The notes: generated by a model not told the origin, from the letters alone. Numbered from the stretch's first letter, positions 1 through 7,176 are shown. The stretch is 12,853 bases of DNA from Dichloromethanomonas sp964477085 (GCA_964477085.1 CAYZDF010000069.1:1-12853), one strand, 5' to 3'. Numbers and translations are program-made.

Positions 1-5
1 CCTGT

Positions 6-42
6 TTGAAAAACCGCAAACCCGCATGAAATGCGGGTTTTT
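6..42 (-). terminator. ssrA rho-independent terminator, possibly bidirectional
   Basis: A 10-bp perfect stem (AAACCCGCAT at 18-27 with ATGCGGGTTT at 31-40) closes a 3-nt loop just downstream of the tmRNA 3' end. On the minus strand the stem ends in TTT, and after GCGG there are five more Ts, giving a slightly interrupted U-tract. On the plus strand the stem runs directly into TTTTT, so it could also stop a convergent gene entering from the left. Confidence 0.8.
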
Positions 43-52
43 AGACAAATTT

Positions 53-405
53 TGGTGGAGGCGAGGGGACTTGCACCCCTGTATCGAAAGACAACCACAA
101 AAGCCTCTACGTGTGTAGCTTTCACTTTAGTTCTCGCTTCTAAGACTCCTGAAAGCGGGATTCCTTTGAAGCCAGTCTGATTAGTTTCCCTGATTGACCT
201 CAGACGGGGGTCGCACAGGACAGTCTGCTATTTTGACACCCTGATCCTTCACCGCAGACACAGAAGGCAGGATGTTAGCGGCAATTAAGCTGCTAAAGCG
301 TAATTTTCGTTTGCAATTATAAAGGTCCGCTGTTTAACGAGATCAAGCGGAATCTCGACACGCCACTCTTGCCATTGCACCCCCGAGCGAATCTATAACG
401 CCCCC
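53..405 (-). ncRNA. ssrA: Transfer-messenger RNA (tmRNA, SsrA)
   Basis: tmRNA is charged with alanine, enters stalled ribosomes with SmpB, and tags the incomplete protein for proteolysis. The 5' end (GGGGGCG, 405-399) pairs with the 3' end (CGCCTCC followed by an encoded ACCA, 63-53) to make a 7-bp acceptor stem with one G-U pair. A T-arm (AGGGG/CCCCT, 64-68 and 76-80) precedes it. The tag reading frame starts at the resume codon GCA (314-312) and reads A-N-E-N-Y-A-L-A-A then TAA (287-285), so the full tag after the charged alanine is AANENYALAA. The 353-nt length is normal for one-piece tmRNA. The gene lies in the smpB neighbourhood, as in many Firmicutes, and has its own terminator. The T-loop reads TGCAAGT rather than the usual TTCRANT form. 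Confidence 0.97.
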
Positions 406-427
406 AAGTAGAGTTCTTGGCTATAAT

Positions 428-455
428 AGTATATCACATTTTTATATTATTGCCA
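428..455 (-). promoter_or_regulatory. Likely ssrA promoter (extended -10)
   Basis: On the minus strand TATACT (433-428) is preceded by TGA, giving an extended -10 (TGn-TATACT). A weak -35 TGGCAA (455-450) lies 16 bp upstream. The -10 is 22 nt from the mature 5' end, so the primary transcript would carry a short leader to be removed by RNase P. Confidence 0.5.
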
Positions 456-584
456 GATTCAATTTTTTCTAATAAACTGACAAGATTAGCTATCTGATGT
501 TTTTTACCTTACCATGTTTGATTTAAAGATTAGATTCCATAATTGCTGTCCACACAACCAAGATCTCAAATAGGAATAACTTCT

Positions 585-612
585 GCGCAGTTGTGTTTTT
601 AACTGTGCTTTT
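585..612 (+). terminator. Possible plus-strand terminator hairpin
   Basis: GCGCAGTT (585-592) and AACTGTGC (601-608) form an 8-bp stem with one G-U pair around an 8-nt loop, followed by TTTT. On the minus strand the G-U becomes an A-C mismatch and no T-run follows, so as RNA it only works on the plus strand, where no gene is visible. The role is uncertain. Confidence 0.25.
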
Positions 613-644
613 AAAAATTGCAAACAACCTTATTATTTACTATT

Positions 645-1637
645 TTAGCTCCCTGAAGCAGTCGCCCCCACCACTGCACAAGTTGCGCCCAGCATGGCTG
701 CATTCTGAGCAGCCATTAAAGCTTCTATAGTCACAAAAGCATTGGTCTGAACTAACTCGCTTCCCTTTTTCATACTCTCCAGAACTAAAGATGTAACAAG
801 GGAGGTTGCGGTAAGAAATAGAGTTCCCTTGCCTAGCCAGCGAAAACTACGATCTTGACCCAAATAATGGCTTGTTTCTTTGATCTGCCGGGATGCTTTA
901 TCACTGTGTTCTTCTAAAAGTGTTAATAATCCCAATGAACCATAGTTGCTGGAATAGATTTTTAGTTTATTCTCCTTGAAATATTCATATAACTTCCGAC
1001 ATCTCAAAGCTTTCTCCATGTTATTCTCAGGGCTTAAGCTAAGAACGTGGGATAAGAATTGCAATCCATTACTCTTACTGAAACCGACTTCATTGAGTCC
1101 CTGATATAGCTCTTCGATTTCATCCGTCACACTGGAGATAGGTCTATCTATTCTTGCTAACAGTATCGATAATGGATAGTCATCACCGGAGGTTAGCCAG
1201 GGATGATTCCTTCTCATTTCTGTAAAGATCTCATAGGCTTTGGCCAGACGGGCATCCACCTGGGAATTATCGCACGTAAGCATTAAAGTAAAGGCTGTAA
1301 CCGGGCGGTATGTATAACTTTTAAAACCATGGGATTTCAGCTTCTCTTCATAATCCAGAAGAGTATCAAACCTTTTCTCCGGGTCTGAGAAGTTTAAATA
1401 TAATAAGGCTGAGAAAAGGACAGACTTCTGCCTGTAACAGGAAAAGGGCCCTGTGTTCTTTTTAATGTACTGATTGATCCGATCGATATCTATACGCGAA
1501 TAATCCTTTCCTTTCATAACATAAGACAGTGCAATCAGGTTATTCATATTAGTGGAGTTTTTCCATCGATAATCTTTATTGGCTTGATGAAAGATTTTAA
1601 TGAGTTCATCTGATTTTTTCCTAAGTAAACTATCCAT
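645..1637 (-). CDS. DUF4003-like protein of unknown function
   Basis: The 330-residue protein resembles the DUF4003 family of Firmicutes, judged from its length, the HPWLTSGDDYPL-type motif near residues 145-156 and the WLGKG segment near residue 267. No function is established for that family to my knowledge. Residues 1-260 look soluble and helical with many charged residues. The C-terminal part has two hydrophobic, Ala/Ser/Thr-rich stretches (about 272-288 and 300-328), which could be membrane-associated or packed helices. The ATG at 1637 has a good ribosome binding site (GAGGAG, 7 nt upstream). The gene stands alone between smpB and ssrA, with 245 bp to smpB and 239 bp to the tmRNA, so its presence there need not mean a role in ribosome rescue. 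I see no signal peptide or catalytic motif. Confidence 0.8.
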   Translation of the reverse strand: MDSLLRKKSDELIKIFHQANKDYRWKNSTNMNNLIALSYVMKGKDYSRIDIDRINQYIKKNTGPFSCYRQKSVLFSALLYLNFSDPEKRFDTLLDYEEKLKSHGFKSYTYRPVTAFTLMLTCDNSQVDARLAKAYEIFTEMRRNHPWLTSGDDYPLSILLARIDRPISSVTDEIEELYQGLNEVGFSKSNGLQFLSHVLSLSPENNMEKALRCRKLYEYFKENKLKIYSSNYGSLGLLTLLEEHSDKASRQIKETSHYLGQDRSFRWLGKGTLFLTATSLVTSLVLESMKKGSELVQTNAFVTIEALMAAQNAAMLGATCAVVGATASGS

Positions 1638-1710
1638 GAGTTGTCTCCTCTTCCCAAATGATGGATATTAACTTTAACCTAATGATACAGCTTATTACTT
1701 ATAACCTATT

Positions 1711-1716
1711 ATTATA
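1711..1716 (-). promoter_or_regulatory. Possible -10 element for the DUF4003-like gene
   Basis: A perfect TATAAT lies on the minus strand 74 nt before the start codon. The best -35 candidate (TTGCCT, 19 bp upstream) falls inside the inverted repeat at 1729-1757. A/T-rich background makes a chance match quite possible. Confidence 0.3.
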
Positions 1717-1728
1717 ATTAAGTATTTT

Positions 1729-1757
1729 ATTAGGTAGGCAAAAGATGCCTACCTAAT
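1729..1757. repeat. 12-bp perfect inverted repeat
   Basis: ATTAGGTAGGCA (1729-1740) and TGCCTACCTAAT (1746-1757) are perfect reverse complements around a 5-nt loop. On the minus strand the stem is followed by AAAATAC and on the plus strand by TTAGAG, so neither side has a convincing U-tract. It could be a weak smpB terminator or an operator over the -35 region of the DUF4003-like gene. Confidence 0.7.
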
Positions 1758-1882
1758 TTAGAGTATGCTTATATTTTTCTATATTATGCTAAGCTATTTT
1801 TTAGCAAAAGTTACTAAATGGTAATTGAGTTAATAAACGAGTTGCTATTTTCAAGAGTTTTAACATCTTTTATTAAGGCTTG

Positions 1883-2347
1883 TTAACCCTTACTTCTATC
1901 TCGCAAATCTCTTTCCATTTGGCGTTTTGCATCTCGTTTAGCGATATCTTCACGTTTATCATAATTCTTTTTCCCTTTGCAGAGCCCAAGTTCAATTTTT
2001 GCCAAGCCCCGCTTGAGGTAAATCTTCAGCGGAATGAGCGTCATGCCCTGTTGTTGGACTTTACCTACCATTTTGGATATTTCGGAACGGTTTAACAAGA
2101 GCTTTCTTTTGCGGAGAGGCTCGTGATTGAAACGGTTTCCTTGTTCATACGGGCTTATATGCATCTGATTCAGCCAAACTTCTCCCTGTATAACTTCCGC
2201 ATAACTATCTTTCAAATTAACTCGTCCAGCCCGAATCGACTTGATTTCAGTACCTGTTAAGATAATCCCTGTTTCATATTGTTCTTCCACAAAGTATTCA
2301 TGTCTGGCCTTCCTGTTTTCTGCAATTACTTTAATCCCATCGGACAT
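1883..2347 (-). CDS. smpB: SsrA-binding protein SmpB
   Basis: SmpB binds the tRNA-like part of tmRNA and, with its C-terminal tail in the decoding region, lets alanyl-tmRNA enter ribosomes stalled on broken mRNA. The 154-residue product has the family signatures in order: ENRKARHEYFVEE near residues 10-22, GTEIKSIR near 31-38, HISPYEQGN near 63-71, and GLCKGKKNYDKR near 121-132, followed by a basic tail ending RDRSKG. The length is normal. I choose ATG 2347. An in-frame GTG nine bases upstream (2356) is part of the Shine-Dalgarno sequence GGGAGGTG and is unlikely to be the start. The partner tmRNA gene lies about 1.5 kb downstream on the same strand. In Bacillus the gene just upstream is rnr (RNase R); here it is an esterase gene 212 bp away. 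Confidence 0.97.
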   Translation of the reverse strand: MSDGIKVIAENRKARHEYFVEEQYETGIILTGTEIKSIRAGRVNLKDSYAEVIQGEVWLNQMHISPYEQGNRFNHEPLRKRKLLLNRSEISKMVGKVQQQGMTLIPLKIYLKRGLAKIELGLCKGKKNYDKREDIAKRDAKRQMERDLRDRSKG

Positions 2348-2559
2348 AAAACTCACCTCCCTTAGAAAATTGCTTAAAATCTTACGTAATACACTATAAA
2401 TAGTAATTTAACTCCGAATATTTTAATCACATTGTTTTCGTCTGCGCGGGAAGAACTTTATTATATATTACCCTCTGTCGGATATTCAGCCAACGGATAT
2501 ACCATATCAGCTAATTGAATATATCAAAATCAAAGATGGTTGTTATACATATTATCATA
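2348..2559 (-). other. smpB-esterase intergenic region
   Basis: This 212-bp gap separates the esterase stop from the smpB start. It contains the smpB ribosome binding site (GGGAGG, just upstream of 2347) and a short direct repeat (CGGATAT twice, 15 bp apart, about 2479-2500). I see no coding remnant of rnr and no clear terminator. TATAGT-like hexamers around 2390-2400 may serve as a smpB promoter, but none has a convincing -35. Confidence 0.5.
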
Positions 2560-3333
2560 TCATTGATGTGTTTTTGTTGACAGATTATATTTCATTAAAA
2601 AGTGTTCAGTTTTTTCTGCTAAGAGTTCTCTCTGGGCACTCAGAGGCAGATAGTGATCCTCATTTGACCAGTAGATCACATCTTTTCTGCGGTGTCGGAT
2701 ACTTTTCTCAATCATTCTTCCGCTTCGGGGATGAACCGTGTTATCTTTAAGGCTCTGGATGATAAGAGCCGGACATTCAATTTTGCGAAGTTCGTTTTGA
2801 ACAGGAGTAATTGCTTTATTTAGTGACACTAAACATTCAACAGGAACTTTAGAATAAGAGAAATGCGGGAGTCCTTCTTTCGTGATACTGATGTCGGATT
2901 CCTTATGAGGCTTATCCACATATTCCTGTTTGCCCAGGAGGCGTTCAGCAAAATGAAGGCTCTTGTCACGATAGATGATGGGAGCATTGATCGAGACTAC
3001 AGCGGCTGCTTCCCCCTGAGAAGCTAGAAGAAGTGAGATAAGTCCTCCCATAGAATGACCGATAACAACTACCTTTAAACATTGCTCTTTTATATAATAG
3101 AGCCCCTCGGCAGCACTTTTCACCCAGTCCTTCCATGACGTACCCTTCATTTCATCAGGAGAAGTTCCGTGACCGGCCAGCAGGGGCGCATAAACGGTGT
3201 ACCCTATCTTACTAAAATATTGACCTAAGGGTTCCATATCGACTGGACAAGCTGTAAATCCGTGCACAAGCAGTATTCCTATATTTCCACCTGAAAAAAA
3301 GAATGGTTGAACTAATTCCTCTTGACTGTACAT
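2560..3333 (-). CDS. Alpha/beta hydrolase, Est30-like carboxylesterase
   Basis: This is a 257-residue serine hydrolase of the alpha/beta fold, most like the Est30/monoacylglycerol-lipase-type carboxylesterases of Firmicutes (about 250 residues, COG1647-like). The oxyanion-hole motif HGFT is at residues 24-27. The nucleophile elbow GHSMGG places the catalytic Ser at 94. The likely acid is Asp197 (in SLKDNTV) and the likely His is 227 (in EDHYLPL). There is no signal peptide, so a cytoplasmic enzyme acting on short- or medium-chain esters is expected; the natural substrate is unknown. The ATG at 3333 is well supported by GGAGG 9 nt upstream. The MFS gene ends 56 bp upstream with no terminator visible, so the two are probably cotranscribed. 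In Bacillus the related yvaK lies between secG and rnr-smpB, which fits this position. Confidence 0.9.
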   Translation of the reverse strand: MYSQEELVQPFFFSGGNIGILLVHGFTACPVDMEPLGQYFSKIGYTVYAPLLAGHGTSPDEMKGTSWKDWVKSAAEGLYYIKEQCLKVVVIGHSMGGLISLLLASQGEAAAVVSINAPIIYRDKSLHFAERLLGKQEYVDKPHKESDISITKEGLPHFSYSKVPVECLVSLNKAITPVQNELRKIECPALIIQSLKDNTVHPRSGRMIEKSIRHRRKDVIYWSNEDHYLPLSAQRELLAEKTEHFLMKYNLSTKTHQ

Positions 3334-3389
3334 AATGTCTTTCCTCCAGTGTCAATAAACAATAAGCATTCTAATCCAACGCGTAAGGT

Positions 3390-4553
3390 CTATCGACTTT
3401 TTCTTTTTGCAGACAAATAATGTGGTAATCGGTTTAACAATATATAAATACTACCTAAAAAAAGTAAAGCACCCGTAATAATAAATACTGTGTAAAAGCC
3501 TGCAAATGTTCCTATTGATCCAAAAATGATCGGAACAAAAAACTGAGCTATTTTATTTACCGTTAATCTAATACCTAATGCTTCTCCAGTCCTTTCTTTT
3601 GGTGAAGCATTATAGGCCATAACTATAGAAAGAGGCTGACCACACCCTAGTCCTAACCCCAGACCAAAGGATATTATCGCTAAAGCCAGAAACTCTTGAA
3701 AGAATGGAATTAACACATATGCAGCTGTAGCAAGCATTAAACTACCTATAAGAACTAATTCTTCCCCCATTTTTTTCATTAGAGTAGACATAAACAATCG
3801 AATAACAAAAAAAGCACCTGCATATAAACTGAGTATTATCCCAATAATTGATGCCGAAAAGCCAATGTGTTTACCATAGATAGGTAAATAAAATTGGAAG
3901 ATCCCGATGCCTGTAAGAATTATTGCACTAATAAAAAAAGCCTTTCTTAAATCTTTTATTCTAAAGAGTTCGTAAATACTTTCATCCTTATTAATCTCTT
4001 TAGTTTCTATTTTTGGAAGTTTAAACAAGTCGGATATGATTAATAACCCTGGAATTGCTGCCATCATAGCAAATATGAGGTAGGTTGTGCTATAACCGAT
4101 GTGATCAATGGAAAAACCAGCAGTTAACGGGCCAATAATACCCGCAGTAGATCCACCTAAACTATATTTTGCGTAGTTTTCCGAACGATTCTCAGGCGTA
4201 CTGATACAGCCTACTAAATTTTGTACATTAACGAGTAAAAAGATAAATGCCAAGCCGAGTATTGCTTGGCTTATGTATAGAATGACTAACTGACCCCTTA
4301 TCAAATAAGGCAGCAAAAATGATACACTTACTCCGAAACTTCCAAAGACAAGTGGCTTTCTAAAACCAATCCGATCTGAGACTTTTCCGGCATAAACAGC
4401 GAAGAGCATTGGGAAAAGTGCAGACGAGGCTACAATGATCCCCACTTGTAAAGTATTTGCTTCTAAGTAAATGGCATATAAATTTGTCAAAACTGAATTA
4501 CCGCTAAAACCTATTTGAAATATCAAGAAAACAAATACAATTATATAAATCAT
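3390..4553 (-). CDS. MFS transporter, 12 transmembrane segments
   Basis: The product is a 387-residue major facilitator superfamily permease of the cytoplasmic membrane. About 12 hydrophobic segments are visible in two halves, separated by a polar loop near residues 178-200 (KLPKIETKEINKDES). The superfamily motif A, GKVSDRIGFRK, follows the second segment, near residues 56-66. The substrate cannot be read from the sequence; the fold is common to drug-efflux and small-molecule exporters. I prefer the ATG at 4553, which has TGAGG 8 nt upstream and starts directly in the first membrane helix. The ATG at 4577 adds eight residues but has no Shine-Dalgarno sequence. The gene is visibly richer in A/T codons (ATT, ATA, TTA, AAA) than hppA next to it, which suggests a separate history. 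Confidence 0.9.
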   Translation of the reverse strand: MIYIIVFVFLIFQIGFSGNSVLTNLYAIYLEANTLQVGIIVASSALFPMLFAVYAGKVSDRIGFRKPLVFGSFGVSVSFLLPYLIRGQLVILYISQAILGLAFIFLLVNVQNLVGCISTPENRSENYAKYSLGGSTAGIIGPLTAGFSIDHIGYSTTYLIFAMMAAIPGLLIISDLFKLPKIETKEINKDESIYELFRIKDLRKAFFISAIILTGIGIFQFYLPIYGKHIGFSASIIGIILSLYAGAFFVIRLFMSTLMKKMGEELVLIGSLMLATAAYVLIPFFQEFLALAIISFGLGLGLGCGQPLSIVMAYNASPKERTGEALGIRLTVNKIAQFFVPIIFGSIGTFAGFYTVFIITGALLFLGSIYILLNRLPHYLSAKRKSR

Positions 4554-4592
4554 AATAACTGCCTCATCAACGAACATTACTATAATTTATTA

Positions 4593-4622
4593 ATGGTACC
4601 ATAAAATCACAATGGCTGCCAA
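4593..4622 (-). promoter_or_regulatory. Candidate promoter and palindrome for MFS-esterase unit
   Basis: On the minus strand TTGGCA (4622-4617) and TACCAT (4598-4593) are spaced by 18 bp. The -10 overlaps a 10-bp perfect palindrome, ATGGTACCAT (4593-4602), which could be a small operator. The promoter sits just after the hppA terminator, where a new unit should begin. Confidence 0.35.
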
Positions 4623-4632
4623 GAACTAAAGT

Positions 4633-4676
4633 ACAAACAAAAGCCCGGCCACATCTTTTGTAAGACGGGCCGGGCT
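4633..4676 (-). terminator. hppA rho-independent terminator
   Basis: A 9-bp GC-rich stem, AGCCCGGCC on the minus strand (4676-4668) pairing with GGCCGGGCT (4650-4642), is followed by TTTTGTTTGT. Within the loop, TCTT and AAGA can extend the structure. It lies 11 bp past the hppA stop codon. Confidence 0.92.
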
Positions 4677-4687
4677 AAACTTTTAAA

Positions 4688-6697
4688 TTATATGAACAGT
4701 GGTGCAAATACGAGGGAAACGATTGTCATGAGTTTGATCAGGATGTTCAGGGACGGACCTGATGTATCTTTAAAGGGGTCGCCAACGGTGTCGCCGTTAA
4801 CAGCTGCAGCGTGAGCATCCGAACCTTTTCCACCAAAGTTTCCGCCTTCGATATACTTCTTAGCATTATCCCAGGCACCGCCTGCGTTAGCCATCATAAC
4901 GGCAAGCAGGAAGCCGGAAGCTGTTGCTCCAGCGAGCATTCCGCCAAGCGCATCTTTACCGAGGCCAGGAAGAAGACCAACGATGATCGGAGCAGATACT
5001 GCGAGGATACCGGGAACGATCATTTCTCTGATTGCAGCGCCAGTACTAATTTTTACACAGTTCGCATAGTCAGGTCTTCCCTTGCCTTCCATAATGCCAG
5101 GAATCTCTCTGAACTGGCGTCTTACCTCTTCAATCATATCAAAAGCTGCACGGCCTACTGCCTGCATGGTTAAGGCAGAGAAGAGGAATGGAAGCATAGC
5201 ACCGAGGAACAGTCCTCCAACAACGGATGGGTTCAAAAGGTCAATACTCTTCACGCCAACGGCTGCGGTATACGCACTGAAGAGCGCTAATGCTGTGAGA
5301 GCAGCAGATCCAATCGCGAAACCTTTACCAATCGCTGCAGTGGTGTTTCCAACAGAGTCCAGAGCGTCAGTGATCTTTCTGACCTTAGGGTCAAGGTGAG
5401 ACATTTCTGCAATACCGCCGGCGTTGTCTGCAATCGGACCGTAAGCATCAACGGCTACTATGATACCTGTGGTGGAAAGCATACCGACCGCTGCTATTGC
5501 GATACCATAGAGGCCAGCAAATTTATAAGCAGCAAGAATTGCAATAACGATAACGATAATAGGAGCAGCTGTACTTAACATTCCATATGCAACACCGGAG
5601 ATAATGTTGGTTGCAGAACCGGTTTGAGAAGCTTTGGCAATTTCTTTAACGGGTTTGTAGTCACCGGAAGTATAGTACTCGGTGATTTTTCCTATAACAT
5701 AACCAGCTACCATACCAGACATGGATGCAATGAATACACCTGTACCGGATACGATCGTAGAATCGCCAAGCAGGTAAGTACACAGGAAGTATGAAGATCC
5801 AATTGCCAGGAGCATGGAAACCAGTGTACCGGTGCTCAGTGCTTTACCAGCGTTTGCACCTTCATTGGTCTTAACAAAGAATGTTCCAATGATGGAAGCA
5901 GCGATACCTGCAGCTGCTATCAGCATCGGCAGAATAATACCATTAGTACCAAGGTTTAAGGATACTGCAAGGGCTACACCTGCGATGATAGATCCGACAT
6001 ATGATTCGAACAGGTCTGCACCCATTCCGGCAACGTCACCCACGTTATCACCGACGTTATCAGCAATAACGGCAGGATTACGGGGATCATCTTCAGGAAT
6101 ACCTGCTTCAACTTTACCAACCAAGTCAGCACCGACGTCAGCAGCTTTGGTATAAATACCGCCGCCTACACGGGCAAAGAGTGCAATCGAGCTTGCTCCG
6201 AGAGCAAATCCGTTTACAACACTGGGATTATCAAATAAGAATGTGACAATACCAATTCCGATAAGTCCAAGGCCGACTACAGACATGCCCATAACAGCAC
6301 CACCGGAGAATGCAACGCCTAAAGCCTTATTAGCACTTTCCTGAGCTGCGTTAGCAGTACGAACATTAGCTCTGGTTGCAACTTGCATACCGATGAAACC
6401 TGCAGTAACAGAGCAAATAGCCCCAATAATAAATGCAACTGCGGTTTCAGGCTGTAAACTCTCCGCACCCGGTGTAAACTTACCGATAACAAAGATAATT
6501 ACAGCGACAGCACCCACGAAAACAGCCAGGGTTTTATATTCCCTGTACAGGAATGCCATAGCTCCCTCATGAATGGCTTTGGCAATTTCTTCCATGGTAT
6601 TATTGCCTGGGCTGACCTTGTTAATCCGACTGACCAAATAGAAAGCAAAGAGTAGTGCTGCGGCACCGGCCAGAGGCGCCCAAATGGTAAAGTTCAT
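4688..6697 (-). CDS. hppA: Membrane-bound ion-translocating pyrophosphatase (K+-dependent type)
   Basis: The enzyme splits pyrophosphate and uses the energy to pump H+ or Na+ out across the membrane; it consists almost entirely of membrane helices. In the 669-residue protein the active-site block is clear: D187-x7-K195-x-E197 followed by DNVGDNVGDVAGMG, and the C-terminal block with NGDTVGDPFKDTSG. Residue 454 is Ala in GNTTAA; this position is Lys (GNTTKA) in K+-independent enzymes, so a K+-dependent enzyme is predicted. The ion-gate Glu in DLFESY (residue 231) is at the position seen in Thermotoga-type enzymes, but H+ versus Na+ cannot be decided here. I choose ATG 6697, with the ribosome binding site AAGGGG upstream and MNFTIWAPLAG as a normal N-terminus. 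The in-frame ATG at 6769 would add 24 atypical residues and lies inside the leader hairpins. The gene has its own terminator. Confidence 0.95.
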   Translation of the reverse strand: MNFTIWAPLAGAAALLFAFYLVSRINKVSPGNNTMEEIAKAIHEGAMAFLYREYKTLAVFVGAVAVIIFVIGKFTPGAESLQPETAVAFIIGAICSVTAGFIGMQVATRANVRTANAAQESANKALGVAFSGGAVMGMSVVGLGLIGIGIVTFLFDNPSVVNGFALGASSIALFARVGGGIYTKAADVGADLVGKVEAGIPEDDPRNPAVIADNVGDNVGDVAGMGADLFESYVGSIIAGVALAVSLNLGTNGIILPMLIAAAGIAASIIGTFFVKTNEGANAGKALSTGTLVSMLLAIGSSYFLCTYLLGDSTIVSGTGVFIASMSGMVAGYVIGKITEYYTSGDYKPVKEIAKASQTGSATNIISGVAYGMLSTAAPIIVIVIAILAAYKFAGLYGIAIAAVGMLSTTGIIVAVDAYGPIADNAGGIAEMSHLDPKVRKITDALDSVGNTTAAIGKGFAIGSAALTALALFSAYTAAVGVKSIDLLNPSVVGGLFLGAMLPFLFSALTMQAVGRAAFDMIEEVRRQFREIPGIMEGKGRPDYANCVKISTGAAIREMIVPGILAVSAPIIVGLLPGLGKDALGGMLAGATASGFLLAVMMANAGGAWDNAKKYIEGGNFGGKGSDAHAAAVNGDTVGDPFKDTSGPSLNILIKLMTIVSLVFAPLFI

Positions 6698-6917
6698 TTT
6701 CGTCTTAACCCCTTCCAAATTAATTATTTTTTTAAGGCAGCGTAAAAAATATGAATAATAGCGCTGCAATGAGGACCATTAACGTTACCAGATCTTTTTT
6801 GCCACTATGTAAAACAAAGATCATAAATTGGGCAGCAAGGAATTAACCACGCTGCCTGGCGTGCCTTTAGTACATACCAAACAACCCCGCTGTAAAAATG
6901 GAGATGAAGGAATGTGC
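6698..6917 (-). promoter_or_regulatory. Structured hppA leader / secG-hppA intergenic region
   Basis: The 220-bp region between the secG stop and the hppA start contains several possible minus-strand RNA stems: GGCAGC/GCTGCC (6856-6851 with 6836-6831), GATCTTT/AAAGATC (6822-6816 with 6797-6791) and GCAGCG/CGCTGC (6767-6762 with 6742-6737). The first GGCAGCG (6856-6850) can instead pair with CGCTGCC (6742-6736), about 40 nt before the start codon, so alternative folds are possible. I recognise no known riboswitch class. No strong terminator for secG is visible, so read-through from secG into hppA is possible. Confidence 0.45.
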
Positions 6918-7148
6918 TTATTTAAGGAATACCGATAAACCTAATGAACTGAGCAGGAAAAGTACGGCAAATACCATACTAAGCTTAGAGAATAGACCTT
7001 CCATTCCCTTTGCTGCTTTCCCAAAAAACTGTTCACCTGCTCCAGCGATAGAGCCGGATAAGCCAGCACTTTTACCGGATTGTAACAGAACAGTCGCGAT
7101 GAGTCCAATAGAGCTGATAATCAAAATAACGATGATAAATATTGTCAT
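6918..7148 (-). CDS. secG: Protein-export membrane protein SecG
   Basis: SecG is the small accessory subunit of the SecYEG translocon and helps SecA-driven protein export. The 76-residue protein has the usual layout: a first membrane helix (about residues 2-22), a cytoplasmic Gly/Ala/Ser-rich loop containing LLQSGKSAGLSGSIAGAGEQFFGK (residues 21-44), and a second helix (about 55-74). The ATG at 7148 has a near-perfect GGGAGGTG 7 nt upstream. Placement downstream of eno, 262 bp away, is common in Firmicutes. The eno terminator and a separate promoter suggest independent transcription. Confidence 0.96.
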   Translation of the reverse strand: MTIFIIVILIISSIGLIATVLLQSGKSAGLSGSIAGAGEQFFGKAAKGMEGLFSKLSMVFAVLFLLSSLGLSVFLK

Positions 7149-7176
7149 GCTTTCACCTCCCTTAAAGGCTTTAACT

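Noticed and set aside
4811..6155. Several plus-strand reading frames opposite hppA
   Set aside because: They are antisense shadows of a strongly conserved gene with biased codon use and have no recognisable protein features.
6698..6769. Upstream ATG start for hppA adding 24 residues
   Set aside because: The extra N-terminus (MQRYYSYFLRC...) is unlike family members and lies in the structured leader, while ATG 6697 has its own ribosome binding site.
6698..6917. Fluoride riboswitch upstream of hppA
   Set aside because: Fluoride riboswitches can control pyrophosphatase and enolase genes, but I could not find the conserved GAUG and paired CC/GG core here or in front of eno.
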